Source of the DNA: JAMXLO01 sp036265005
GTDB lineage: Bacteria; Pseudomonadota; Alphaproteobacteria; Acetobacterales; Acetobacteraceae
Length of the DNA: 64,000 nucleotides
Direction of reading: 5' to 3'
Assembly: GCA_036265005.1 (NCBI GenBank)
Contig: DATAPW010000320.1
Location: 4,266-68,265 of the forward strand
Made by a program: the position numbers and the translations under genes. This document shows, piece by piece, positions 51,716 to 60,472 of the stretch. The notes below the pieces were generated by a model. That model searched no databases and was not told where the DNA came from. It was given only the letters and a program-made list of their open reading frames with translations. The stretch's first letter is position 1. Each line of letters begins with the position of its first letter.

Positions 51716-51746
51716 CAAGGTCCCTACCCCGCCGTTGCGCCGCAAG

Positions 51747-52721
51747 TCACGATGAGTAGTAGTTGGAGTAGGCTCCGAAAGTATAGCGGGTGGACACCTG
51801 CACCTTGTTCAGCAGCAGCATGATCAGCGGACACGCCTGGATCAGATCGAGAGCTGCCTCGACCTCATCACGCTGTGTGCGCTCAGCCTCCACGACGAAC
51901 AGGATCTGACCCACCACGGGTGCAAGCGAAGCAGGATCGCTGGTCGACAGACAGGGTGCCGAATCCAGGATCAGCAGCCGGTCCGAGTAGCGCCGGCCAA
52001 GGCTTTGGATCAGCTGCGTCATGTCGCGACTGGCAAACAGTTCGGGGCTGCGACTACGCTCCTGGCCTACCGGCAGTATCGTCAGATGCTCGATCTCGGT
52101 CTTCAGCAGCACGCTGCCGGGATCAAGTGCCGGATTGGCGGCGAGGTCCAACAGACCGGGAGCATCGGCGAGGCCCAGCGCGTGGCAGAATGAATCCCGC
52201 TTGGAGTCGCAGTCGATCAGCAGCACACGATGATCACCTTGCAATGCAACGCTGCAGGCCAGATTGAGCGCGGTGAAGCTCTTGCCTTCGCCTGGCCTCG
52301 CACTCGTCACCATCAGCAAATTGGACAGGCCCGCCTCAGCAGTGGGCGCGAACGCCGCGCGCAGCACTTGACGTTGCGCCAGGCGGAACTCCTCGGAAAT
52401 GCGACTTCGGCCGCGCGTCCAGTCAAATAGCCCGGCACGTTCCAACGCGGCCAAATCGACGGCCGGACGGCGAGCGACCTGAAGTCCTTCCCCCACCTCC
52501 TCGACCTGGGATGGCATCCCGGGGGTCAGCAAATTGACCGGAGCTGCGGCTGTCGCTGGCGGAGGGTCGAACATTCCGCCGGATGGCGCGGACGGTGGCG
52601 GTGATGGTGGGCGGGCGCGATCCGGCTCCAGCAGTTGCGCCGCGGAACCTTCGAGCACACCCGACTGCAACAGCCGTTCGGCTGCACGTTCGACCAGATG
52701 CATCGGCTTGGGTCCGATCAT
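51747..52721 (-). CDS. XrtA-system tyrosine autokinase
   Basis: A 324-residue BY-kinase-like protein (TIGR03018-like). Walker A is SARPGEGKSF at 140-149, Walker A' VLLIDCD at 166-172, and Walker B ILDSAPCLS near 250. The tail ends with four tyrosines (Y313, Y318, Y321, Y322), the autophosphorylated cluster of bacterial tyrosine kinases. Residues 1-100 are proline-rich and unstructured. It starts at the base after the chain-length gene's stop, as expected for Wzc-type kinase/chain-length pairs. It should regulate polymer length and export by phosphorylation cycles. Confidence 0.9.
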   Translation of the reverse strand: MIGPKPMHLVERAAERLLQSGVLEGSAAQLLEPDRARPPSPPPSAPSGGMFDPPPATAAAPVNLLTPGMPSQVEEVGEGLQVARRPAVDLAALERAGLFDWTRGRSRISEEFRLAQRQVLRAAFAPTAEAGLSNLLMVTSARPGEGKSFTALNLACSVALQGDHRVLLIDCDSKRDSFCHALGLADAPGLLDLAANPALDPGSVLLKTEIEHLTILPVGQERSRSPELFASRDMTQLIQSLGRRYSDRLLILDSAPCLSTSDPASLAPVVGQILFVVEAERTQRDEVEAALDLIQACPLIMLLLNKVQVSTRYTFGAYSNYYSS

Positions 52722-54299
52722 TCAGATCAGAGCCGCTGTGCGCAGGATGTGAACCATAAGTCCCCCGTAGATGACAACGAGGCCGGCGACGGCGGCGCTG
52801 AAACGTACGGCCGTCAGGAAGCGCTGCAGGAACGGCAGTTGCCCCAGCGTCGAGATGCCGCCGAGCACGGGAAGGCCGAGACCCCGCAAATCGTCCACGG
52901 TGGAAAATGAACGATCGAGCTGGCCCACCAGAATGGTAACGCCCAGACCGCCGCCAAGACCTGCCAGCAGCACGCCGGAGACGAGAAGCAGCCGGTTCGG
53001 CGCTGCCGGCAGGCGTGGCGTTTCGGGCGGATCGACGATCTGCAGTTTGACCTTGTCTGCCTGGGTATCGGCTGCCTGCGCCAGGTTTGCCGATTGGAGC
53101 CGACCTAGCAGCTCCTCGTAGTTCTTACGCAGGACGCTGTAGTCGCGGTCCATGTTCTGGTATTCGGCCAGCAGGCCGGGCTGCTCATGCTGTACCTTTT
53201 CAAGCCGGTCCAGCAACTGTGCGGCGCCAGTCCGTTGGCGCTGGAGCGAGCTGACCGCAGTGTCCGCCTCGATCAGCCGAACCTTGATCTGCTCGTAGAC
53301 AGGGTTCGGCAACGAGCGCTTCGCGGTGTCCTGTGACGCGTCCGCCGCGGCACCGCCGGCCGCGCCACCCGCCGCCTGGCCGCCTTCCGGCGACGACTTC
53401 AGCGCCTCGACCAGCTTCTTCTGCGCGATCACGTCGGGATGCTGCTCGGTGTCCTTCAGCAGCAGAAGCTTCAGCTGTTCCTCCGCTTCCTGCAGCCGGC
53501 TCTTTGGCTTCACCAGCTGTCCCTGGGCACCTCGTGGGCCACCGCCCTCGACCACCAGCATCGGCGGCGTATTGGCAACCTCCTGGCGAAGCGTGTCGCG
53601 CTTGACGACAGCATCCTGCAGCTTGCCATCGAGGTCCCGCTCAGCGCTGCGCGCCGCCTCGGTGGCTGACGTGTATGGCTTATCCGGGTTCAGATCGGCA
53701 GGCAGGATATCGACGTACTTGGCCCGGAAGTCGGCGCGACGCTTCTCGGCCGCCCGCAACTGCTGCTCGTACGAGGAGATCTGGTGCTCGAGGAAGCGCC
53801 GGGCGTTCTCCATGTCGGTGCGATTGGCGCCGGTAGCGCTCTCCACGAAAATCGTCAGCAGCGTTTGCACCACGTCATGCGCCAGCTTGGCACTCTTGTT
53901 GCGGTAGGTAATGGTGAACAGGTTCTTGGTTTGCGGCTTCACCGCGATGTCGAGGGAGAGCTGCTGCAGCAGACGCTCGCGGTCGGACGGCCCGGCGACA
54001 CTGAGATCGAGGTCGGTCTTCGAGATGAGCTTCTCGAGATTGGGGCGGCTGAGCAGGGTACGCTGGAGGATATCGAGCTGGCTGTTCGGCGCCGAGTCAG
54101 CGGCCAGTCCCTTCAGCAGCGGTGTCAGGATCGCGTCGGCATCGACATACAGCCGCGCTGTCGATTCGAACTGGTTCGGCACCAGGTAGACCCCGACCCA
54201 ACCGAGTCCACAGATCAGCCAGGCAATGATCACGCCGATCCAGCGACGGCGCCAGGCCGCCCGCAGGTACGTCTCCATCAGGAGCCGGATGGATTCCAT
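52722..54299 (-). CDS. XrtA-system polysaccharide chain-length determinant protein
   Basis: A 525-residue Wzz/BY-kinase-associated membrane protein (TIGR03007-like). A short cytoplasmic N-terminus and a first membrane helix (WIGVIIAWLICGLGWVGVYLV, about 19-39) are followed by a Wzz-type periplasmic region with Q-rich coiled coils (about 160-420). A glycine/alanine insert (GGQAAGGAAGGAAADASQD) occurs near 330. The C-terminal helices are at about 445-465 and 495-517. It works with the adjacent tyrosine kinase to set exopolysaccharide length. Confidence 0.9.
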   Translation of the reverse strand: MESIRLLMETYLRAAWRRRWIGVIIAWLICGLGWVGVYLVPNQFESTARLYVDADAILTPLLKGLAADSAPNSQLDILQRTLLSRPNLEKLISKTDLDLSVAGPSDRERLLQQLSLDIAVKPQTKNLFTITYRNKSAKLAHDVVQTLLTIFVESATGANRTDMENARRFLEHQISSYEQQLRAAEKRRADFRAKYVDILPADLNPDKPYTSATEAARSAERDLDGKLQDAVVKRDTLRQEVANTPPMLVVEGGGPRGAQGQLVKPKSRLQEAEEQLKLLLLKDTEQHPDVIAQKKLVEALKSSPEGGQAAGGAAGGAAADASQDTAKRSLPNPVYEQIKVRLIEADTAVSSLQRQRTGAAQLLDRLEKVQHEQPGLLAEYQNMDRDYSVLRKNYEELLGRLQSANLAQAADTQADKVKLQIVDPPETPRLPAAPNRLLLVSGVLLAGLGGGLGVTILVGQLDRSFSTVDDLRGLGLPVLGGISTLGQLPFLQRFLTAVRFSAAVAGLVVIYGGLMVHILRTAALI

Positions 54300-54309
54300 G
54301 GCCCCGCCC

Positions 54310-54972
54310 TCAGAACCAGGATTGCGGGATGATCAGGGTATCGCCGGGCTGCATGCTGATGTTCTGGCTGATGTCGCCGTCCTTGATCAGATCGTTGAGC
54401 CTGACGCGGATCATCGTCTCTTTGCCGTCGGCGTCGTGCCGAACTATCTCTGCCCGATTACCGGCGGCATACTTGGTCAGCCCCTTGGTCGCAATCATCA
54501 CGTCGAGCAGGGTCATATTGTCACGGTAGGGGATTGCGGCCGGCTCGGTCGCCTCGCCGATCACCTTGATCTGGCGATCCATCGGCCCAACAAACGACCG
54601 GACGATCACCGTCACGTTCGGGTCCTGGACGTATTTCTTCAGCCGGTCTTCGATTTCGCGCGCGAGCTGGGTCGGCGTCTTGCCGGAGGCGGTTATGTCC
54701 TCGATCAGCGGCACCGAGATCCTGCCGTCGGGTCGGACAGAAACTCCTGGTTCGCTGAGATCGGGATTGCGATAGACGAATACACTGAGCGAATCTCCTG
54801 ACCCGATCAGGTACTGATCGTTGGTGGCCGTCTCGCCCGGCTTCGCGTTGTCAGCCGACCTGGCCGCCGCGGTCGGGACCACAGGCGGGCTCCCCCCGGA
54901 CGAACAGGCGGCGACGGATAGAGCCGTGAGCAACACGGCAACAAGAGACATAGCCCGCCAGTGGAAGATCAC
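54310..54972 (-). CDS. XrtA-system polysaccharide export lipoprotein
   Basis: A 220-residue Wza-like outer-membrane polysaccharide export protein (TIGR03027-like). The signal peptide carries the lipobox VAAC with Cys23 as lipidation site. Residues about 50-130 are the polysaccharide export (Poly_export) domain (YLIGSGDSLSVFVYRNPDLSEPGVSVRPDGRISVP), followed by an SLBB domain with MTLLDVMIATKGLTKYA. The start is GTG with CGGAG seven bases upstream; an in-frame ATG seven codons on is the alternative. It is the first gene of the minus-strand exopolysaccharide operon. Confidence 0.9.
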   Translation of the reverse strand: MIFHWRAMSLVAVLLTALSVAACSSGGSPPVVPTAAARSADNAKPGETATNDQYLIGSGDSLSVFVYRNPDLSEPGVSVRPDGRISVPLIEDITASGKTPTQLAREIEDRLKKYVQDPNVTVIVRSFVGPMDRQIKVIGEATEPAAIPYRDNMTLLDVMIATKGLTKYAAGNRAEIVRHDADGKETMIRVRLNDLIKDGDISQNISMQPGDTLIIPQSWF

Positions 54973-55010
54973 GACGTCTCCGAATCATTAGCCCCATGTA
55001 ACTGGCCGGC

Positions 55011-55084
55011 TGGTAGGCGCGGAAGGATTCGAACCCCCTCCTCTGCCATGTAAAGGCAGCGCTCCACCACTGAGCTACGCGCCT
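55011..55084 (-). tRNA. tRNA-Val (anticodon TAC)
   Basis: A complete cloverleaf including an encoded CCA. The acceptor arm AGGCGCG pairs fully with CGCGCCT, and the discriminator is A. The D arm starts TAGCTCAG. The anticodon stem CTGCC/GGCAG encloses the loop TTTACAT, giving anticodon TAC (valine). The T arm has the invariant TTCGAAT loop with two G-T pairs in its stem. It lies in the divergent gap between the two halves of the exopolysaccharide locus, 38 bases upstream of the export lipoprotein. Confidence 0.95.
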
Positions 55085-55520
55085 CGCTCCGGTGACCGCA
55101 AGCCCGAAATTGGACGTGACGGCCGCTCTCCAGTTTGTGATAACCTCTTTACCACTGTAAGCGACACTGAGCAATCGAGTGTACCACGAAGTTACGTGAC
55201 CTCCTACGCGTATAGGTAGTAGACAGATTACAGATCAGTCGCAATTTCGTGTTGCTTGTTGGGATTTTTTCGATTTCCGGGGATAAAATGTTCGTAGTTT
55301 CAACGTCGAAGGTTTTCCGTTCCGTCACGCGGAACATTGCGGTCAGAGCTTATGGCATATAAAATTGTGGACAGCCGACTTCATTCCGATGCATGTCGGG
55401 CCAACGAACAGGCTCGGTGACCGGCCGGTTCACATCATGTTGCGGCGGTTTCGGTCCCGCTGGCTGAGTTCGAGGGTCGCCCGGACCGGCTTCGCGGCGC
55501 GCTCCGGGGAGGAGACTGGT
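55085..55520. promoter_or_regulatory. AT-rich control region upstream of the exopolysaccharide plus-strand operon
   Basis: About 436 bases, markedly more AT-rich than the surroundings, between the tRNA and the sugar transferase start. No gene is seen. A possible sigma-70-like promoter is TTGCGG (55337-55342), 17 bases, TAAAAT (55360-55365). A TGGCA-like element at 55353 followed by TTG resembles a -24/-12 sigma-54 site but its spacing is one base too long. PrsR-dependent control is expected from the locus, but no clear PrsR site was recognised. Confidence 0.35.
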
Positions 55521-56924
55521 ATGACGCGGGTCCTGGGACGCTTCGTGTCGCTGGAGATGGCCGTGCTCGGCCTCTGCGAGCTGGCACTGTCGTTCCTGGT
55601 CATCTACGCGATGCTTGTGGTCCCCGGAGTGCTGCCTGTCCTGGCCAATACCGCGGTGTTCGATGGTTCGCACTCCGTTTCGTTCGAGAGCGCCAACCTC
55701 GCCGCCGTTCTGGCGTTTACGATCGTGGTCACGGCGGCGGCAATCGGCCTTTACCGCCCAGAAATCTGCATCGAGCGCCGCCGTCTGCTGATCAATACGA
55801 GCGTGGCCGGAATCCTGGCATTTCCAGCCGTGCTGGTGGTGAGCGGCAGCTTCAATATCGGGCTATCGCGATATGCCGTGCTCTGGCTGACCAAGGTTCT
55901 GCTGGTCTGGCTGGTCTGTATCCTGGCCAGCCGGCTGATCTTCAACCGCATCATGCGCGAACGATGGTTCGTGCGCAGGATCCTGGTGCTCGGCTCCGAT
56001 CCCCGCGTCCTGCATTTGCGTAAATTGGCCGGCGTCGGTCGTGGCCGGCTATTCGAGACGGTGCTGGCAACGCCGGATGCAACGGCAGACTTGCCAGACA
56101 CGTCGGTGTCGCCCGACGCCCTACGCCGACAGCGCATCTGGGGCATCGTCATCGCCAATGATCCTTCGGCGCCAGACGCTGCAACGCTTCCCACACGGAA
56201 CCTGCTGGACTGCAAGCTGCGCGGCGTACCCGTGTTCGACGAGGCAGGCTTCTGCGAACAGCAACTCGGACGCATCGATCTCGACAGCGTACGCACCGAC
56301 TGGCTGCTGTTCGCCGATGGGTTCGCCAACGGGCGGATTTCCAAAGCGGTCAAGCGCGCGGTCGATATTTGCGTCAGCCTGTGTCTACTGCTGCTGACCC
56401 TGCCGCTGATGCTGCTGACGGCCACGCTGATCCGGCTCGACAGCCCGGGACCCGTGCTGTACCGCCAGCGCCGCGTCGGGCTGCATGGCGAGTCCTTCAC
56501 GCTGCTTAAGTTCCGCAGCATGGCGATGGACGCCGAGGCTGGCGGCAGCCCACGCTGGGCGACCCAGCAGGACCCGCGCATCACCCGCGTTGGCAGCTTC
56601 ATCCGGCCCATGCGCATCGATGAATTGCCACAGTTGCTCAATGTGCTCCGCGGCGAAATGAGCATGATCGGCCCGCGGCCTGAACGGCCGCATTTCGTCG
56701 AGCAGCTCACCCGCATCATTCCGTTCTATCGCGAACGCAGCTACGTCAAGCCCGGGATCACAGGCTGGGCGCAGGTAAATTTCCCTTACGGCGCCTCGAT
56801 CGAGGATGCCCGCCAGAAACTTGCCTACGACCTGTACTACGTGAAGAACCGCGGCTTGCTGCTGGACCTGCTGATCTTGCTCGCTACGGTTCGCGTCATT
56901 CTGTTCCGTGAAGGTGCTCGCTGA
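55521..56924 (+). CDS. XrtA-system initiating sugar transferase (TIGR03013/EpsB type)
   Basis: A 467-residue polyprenyl-phosphate sugar-1-phosphate transferase that starts the repeat unit. ATG 55521 with GGGGAGGAG and the typical MTRVLGRFVSLEMA opening is preferred over upstream ATGs at 55365 and 55437. The N-terminal half has four membrane helices and a CoA-binding-like domain (about 140-270). A membrane anchor helix follows (about 276-297), then the catalytic bacterial sugar transferase domain with LKFRSM, IDELPQLLNVLRGEMSMIGP and RPERPHF. It is the first gene of the plus-strand operon. Confidence 0.9.
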   Translation: MTRVLGRFVSLEMAVLGLCELALSFLVIYAMLVVPGVLPVLANTAVFDGSHSVSFESANLAAVLAFTIVVTAAAIGLYRPEICIERRRLLINTSVAGILAFPAVLVVSGSFNIGLSRYAVLWLTKVLLVWLVCILASRLIFNRIMRERWFVRRILVLGSDPRVLHLRKLAGVGRGRLFETVLATPDATADLPDTSVSPDALRRQRIWGIVIANDPSAPDAATLPTRNLLDCKLRGVPVFDEAGFCEQQLGRIDLDSVRTDWLLFADGFANGRISKAVKRAVDICVSLCLLLLTLPLMLLTATLIRLDSPGPVLYRQRRVGLHGESFTLLKFRSMAMDAEAGGSPRWATQQDPRITRVGSFIRPMRIDELPQLLNVLRGEMSMIGPRPERPHFVEQLTRIIPFYRERSYVKPGITGWAQVNFPYGASIEDARQKLAYDLYYVKNRGLLLDLLILLATVRVILFREGAR

Positions 56925-56978
56925 CACTCGCGGTGACCGCGATGCCTGTTCGCCGCGGCCGGACATGACGGCGGCGCA

Positions 56979-59039
56979 GTGATCAACGCGCTCCCTGCCC
57001 TGGTTCTGCTCCATGCCGGCTGTGCGGCATTATATGTCGGCCTTGCCACGCTTATTCTGATCCGGCGACCGCCAAGCCGTACCGGGCTTTGGCTCGCCGG
57101 GGCTTGTTTGGTCACCGCTGCCTGGGCAGCTTCGGTTGTGACCGCAACCTGGCCAAATCCGTTAGGCGGCGTTGCCGGTTGGCTTGAGGTTGCCCGATCG
57201 GCTGCCTGGTATGGCTTTATTCTGCACTTGTACCGCCGCTCGGTGACGGTGCATCGCCAGCTCATCCAGGCATTCACCACGATGGGCCTGCTCGCCCTGT
57301 TGCTGGTCGGTGGGCTGCCGCTGATAGAGGCGTTGACCAGTCAGCCCGGGGCGTCGCTGTGGTCGATCGGCACGGCCATCCGGCTCGGCTTCGCCGTCTG
57401 CAATATTTTGCTGCTCGAGAACCTTTACTTCAACACGCCGTCCGACACGCGCTGGCACATCAACCTGCTCTGTGTGGCACTGGCCGGGCTATTTCTGTAT
57501 GACTTGGTCCTCTACGCGGACGCTGTGCTGTTCCACCGGATTTCGCAGCCATTGTTCGAGGGCCGCGCCAGTGCGACGGCACTTGCGGCGCCGCTGATCG
57601 CAATCGCGGCCGCTCGCAACCGGCGCTGGGCCATCGATATCCACGTCTCGCGCGACGTGGTGTTCCACAGCGCGACGCTGGTGGTCTGTGGCGTGTTCCT
57701 GCTTGGCCTCGCCGTCACCGGCGAGATCTTCCGCCGCGGGGGCGCTGAATGGGGCTACGTCGCCGAGGTCTCCCTGATCTTCGCTGGCGTTCTGGTGGTA
57801 GCGGTGTTGCTCACCTCAGGCACCGCCCGGTCGCGGATCCGCTCCATCCTGGTCGATAATTTCTTCAGCAGCCGGTACGACTATCGGCGAGAGTGGATGC
57901 GCTGCATCGACACGCTCACCGCACCGGCTGCCCATACCAGCCTGCCGGTGCGCGCGATCCGTGCGGTGGCGGAAGTGGTCGACAGCCCTGCCGGCGCCCT
58001 GTTCGTTCGTGCGCCCGAGGAGGTCGCATTCCAGTGGGCCGGCTCGTGGAATATGCCGGCCGCCACTCAGCCGATTCCGCCGGGCCACCCGCTGGTGTTT
58101 GAATTCCGCGATGCCGACTGGATCGTCGAGCTCGATAGGGCAGCACCGGTCGCCGAATGGGTCGGTGAACTGGCACGGACCTGGCTCGCCGTGCCGCTCA
58201 ATCACCAGGGCAGTCTGATCGGCTTCGTCGTGCTGGCTCGCTCGCGTGCGCAGTTCAAGCTGGACCGCGAGGTGTTCGATCTGCTACGGATCATCGGGCG
58301 CGAGGTGGCCAGCAGGGTCGCCGAACAACTGGCGGTGCAGGTACTGTCACAAACGCAGCAATTGCGCGAGTACAGCCAACGCTTTGCTTTCGTCATTCAC
58401 GACATAAAGAACGTCTCCGGTCAGCTTTCGATGCTGCTCACCAATGCCGAGGTCCACGCCGACAACCCGGAATTCCAGCGTGACATGCTGGCCACCGTGC
58501 GGGCTTCAGTGGGCAAGATCACGCGCTTGCTGACGCGGTTGCAGGCAGACCGTCAGGAACGCAGCCACGCGCTTATCACCCCGGTTCAGCGGTTGAAGGA
58601 TATTGTGGAAACGACAAGCCAGATCATTGGAGCACCGGTCGCATTATCCGAGGACGGAGACAGTGCCGGGGTGGCGATGGATCCAGAATCGTTCGATGCC
58701 GTGGTGCAGCACCTGCTCAACAACGCAATCGAGGCATCCGGCAAATCCAGTCCGATCCACGTCGCAGTACGCCACGAGGCGCTGAGCGTCGTGGTCGATA
58801 TTATCGACCAGGGACAGGGAATGACCCCCGAGTTCATCCGCGACGAGTTGTTTCGACCGTTCGCCACGACGAAGGGCGGCGGGCACGGGATCGGCGCATA
58901 CCAGGCTCGTGAACTACTCCGCGAGGCGGGCGGCGATCTACTGGTGCTCAGCCGCAAGCCTGGCGGCACGACGATGCGCCTGCTGCTTCCGTCGGTGCGC
59001 CTTGCGGTCGCCGACGACGCCGCGGCATTGTCGGCCTGA
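56979..59039 (+). CDS. prsK: XrtA-system histidine kinase PrsK
   Basis: A 686-residue membrane sensor kinase. Residues about 1-270 hold seven or eight membrane helices. A GAF-like domain (about 300-460) follows. The dimerisation box with the phospho-acceptor H474 lies in FAFVIHDIKNVSGQLSML, and the HATPase domain has NNAIEASGKSSP (N box) and GGGHGIGAYQARELLREAGG (G box). The organisation matches PEP-CTERM/XrtA system kinases, which phosphorylate PrsR. The start is GTG, as no in-frame ATG lies nearby. Ten bases separate it from prsR. Confidence 0.9.
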   Translation: MINALPALVLLHAGCAALYVGLATLILIRRPPSRTGLWLAGACLVTAAWAASVVTATWPNPLGGVAGWLEVARSAAWYGFILHLYRRSVTVHRQLIQAFTTMGLLALLLVGGLPLIEALTSQPGASLWSIGTAIRLGFAVCNILLLENLYFNTPSDTRWHINLLCVALAGLFLYDLVLYADAVLFHRISQPLFEGRASATALAAPLIAIAAARNRRWAIDIHVSRDVVFHSATLVVCGVFLLGLAVTGEIFRRGGAEWGYVAEVSLIFAGVLVVAVLLTSGTARSRIRSILVDNFFSSRYDYRREWMRCIDTLTAPAAHTSLPVRAIRAVAEVVDSPAGALFVRAPEEVAFQWAGSWNMPAATQPIPPGHPLVFEFRDADWIVELDRAAPVAEWVGELARTWLAVPLNHQGSLIGFVVLARSRAQFKLDREVFDLLRIIGREVASRVAEQLAVQVLSQTQQLREYSQRFAFVIHDIKNVSGQLSMLLTNAEVHADNPEFQRDMLATVRASVGKITRLLTRLQADRQERSHALITPVQRLKDIVETTSQIIGAPVALSEDGDSAGVAMDPESFDAVVQHLLNNAIEASGKSSPIHVAVRHEALSVVVDIIDQGQGMTPEFIRDELFRPFATTKGGGHGIGAYQARELLREAGGDLLVLSRKPGGTTMRLLLPSVRLAVADDAAALSA

Positions 59040-59048
59040 CGGATCGCC

Positions 59049-60461
59049 ATGGCCGCAAAGCCCAAGCTGCTGATCGTCGAGGATGATGAGGGCCTGCGCT
59101 CGCAATATCGCTGGGCCTTCCCCAGCTGCGAGGTGGTGATGGCCAACGCTCGGCCACCCGCCATCGCGATCATGCAGAAGGAACGCCCACCCGTCGTCCT
59201 CATGGATCTCGGCCTGCCGCCCGATCCGGATGGCGTCTCGGAAGGCCTCGCCACACTCGACGAAGTGCTGCGCATAGCTCCGGAAACCAAAATCATCGTG
59301 GTCACCGGCAATGGTGAGCGAAAGAACGCACTGAAAGCGATCGGTGCGGGCGCCTATGATTTCTGCGAGAAGCCGGTCGAGATCGAAATACTGCGCACGA
59401 TCATCGAGCGCGGGCTCAATCTGCATCGCCTGGAAGACGAGAACCGGCGGCTGGCAGCGATGCCGACTCGTTCGCCGATCGAACGGATTATCACTGCCAA
59501 CGATGCGATGCTGAAGATCTGCCGCGATGTGGAGAAGCTCGCCGCGACCCACGTGCCTGTGCTCCTGCTTGGAGAGAGCGGGACGGGCAAGGAAGCGCTG
59601 GCACAGGCACTGCATGAACTCGGGCCGCGCTCCAAGCAGCCATTCGTCGCCATCAACTGCGGCGCGATTCCAGAGAACCTGCTGGAATCCGAGCTGTTCG
59701 GCCACGAGCGTGGCGCGTTCACCGGCGCTGTCAAGCAGACCATCGGCAAGATCGAGAGCGCACATCACGGAACGCTGTTCCTCGATGAGATCGCCGATCT
59801 GCCGCATCCGCTGCAGGTGAAGCTGCTGCGGTTCCTGCAGGACCAGATCGTAGAGCGGATAGGCGGCAGGCAACGCATTCAGGTCGATGTACGCATCGTA
59901 TCGGCTACCAATTCGAGCCTCGAGGAACGGGTCAACGAGGGCTCGTTCCGCGGCGACCTGTTCTACCGCATGAACGCGGTGACCGTCCGCATTCCGCCCC
60001 TGCGCGATCGCGGCGGTGACGCAATGCTGCTGGCCAATTTCTTCCTGAGCCGCTTCAATCGCGAGTTTGGCCGTAACATCCGCGGTTTCACCGAGTCCGC
60101 CACGACCGCTCTCTCATCCCACGCATGGCCGGGCAATGTGCGTGAGCTGGAAAATCGCATGAAGCGTGCGGTGGTGATGACAGAGCGGAAGATGATCGAC
60201 GCTGCGGATCTGGAACTGGCTGCCACATCCGATACGGTTCTGCCGCTCGATCTCAGGGCGGCCCGTTTCAGGGCTGAGCGTGAAGTCCTGCAATTGGCGC
60301 TGGCTCGCAGCAACGGCACGCTCTCGGTGGCGGCCAAGCTCCTCGGCATCAGCCGGCCAACCTTGTACGGGCTGATGGAAGTTCATGGCATAGAAATCGA
60401 ACCGGGCAAGACCGCCGACGCTGGTGCGGAGGCTGACGAGCCCAGGCTCGATATGGAGTGA
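59049..60461 (+). CDS. prsR: XrtA-system sigma-54 response regulator PrsR
   Basis: A 470-residue NtrC-class activator. The receiver (1-125) has D11/D12 and phospho-acceptor D53 (LMDLGLPP), and K108 (EKPVE). The AAA+ domain has Walker A GESGTGKE at 175-182, GAFTGA (the sigma-54 contact loop) at about 222-227, Walker B LFLDEIADL at about 243-251, and WPGNVRELENR. The C-terminal Fis-type HTH (AAKLLGISRPTLYGLMEVHG) binds DNA. It should activate sigma-54 promoters of exopolysaccharide and PEP-CTERM genes. The gene order prsK-prsR-prsT is standard. Confidence 0.95.
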   Translation: MAAKPKLLIVEDDEGLRSQYRWAFPSCEVVMANARPPAIAIMQKERPPVVLMDLGLPPDPDGVSEGLATLDEVLRIAPETKIIVVTGNGERKNALKAIGAGAYDFCEKPVEIEILRTIIERGLNLHRLEDENRRLAAMPTRSPIERIITANDAMLKICRDVEKLAATHVPVLLLGESGTGKEALAQALHELGPRSKQPFVAINCGAIPENLLESELFGHERGAFTGAVKQTIGKIESAHHGTLFLDEIADLPHPLQVKLLRFLQDQIVERIGGRQRIQVDVRIVSATNSSLEERVNEGSFRGDLFYRMNAVTVRIPPLRDRGGDAMLLANFFLSRFNREFGRNIRGFTESATTALSSHAWPGNVRELENRMKRAVVMTERKMIDAADLELAATSDTVLPLDLRAARFRAEREVLQLALARSNGTLSVAAKLLGISRPTLYGLMEVHGIEIEPGKTADAGAEADEPRLDME

Positions 60462-60472
60462 GGTCAAATCGC

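Noticed and set aside
55353..55368. Sigma-54-like TGGCA...TTG element upstream of the sugar transferase
   Set aside because: The spacing between GG and the downstream G is one base longer than the GG-N10-GC rule and the GC is not present. Kept only as a remark.
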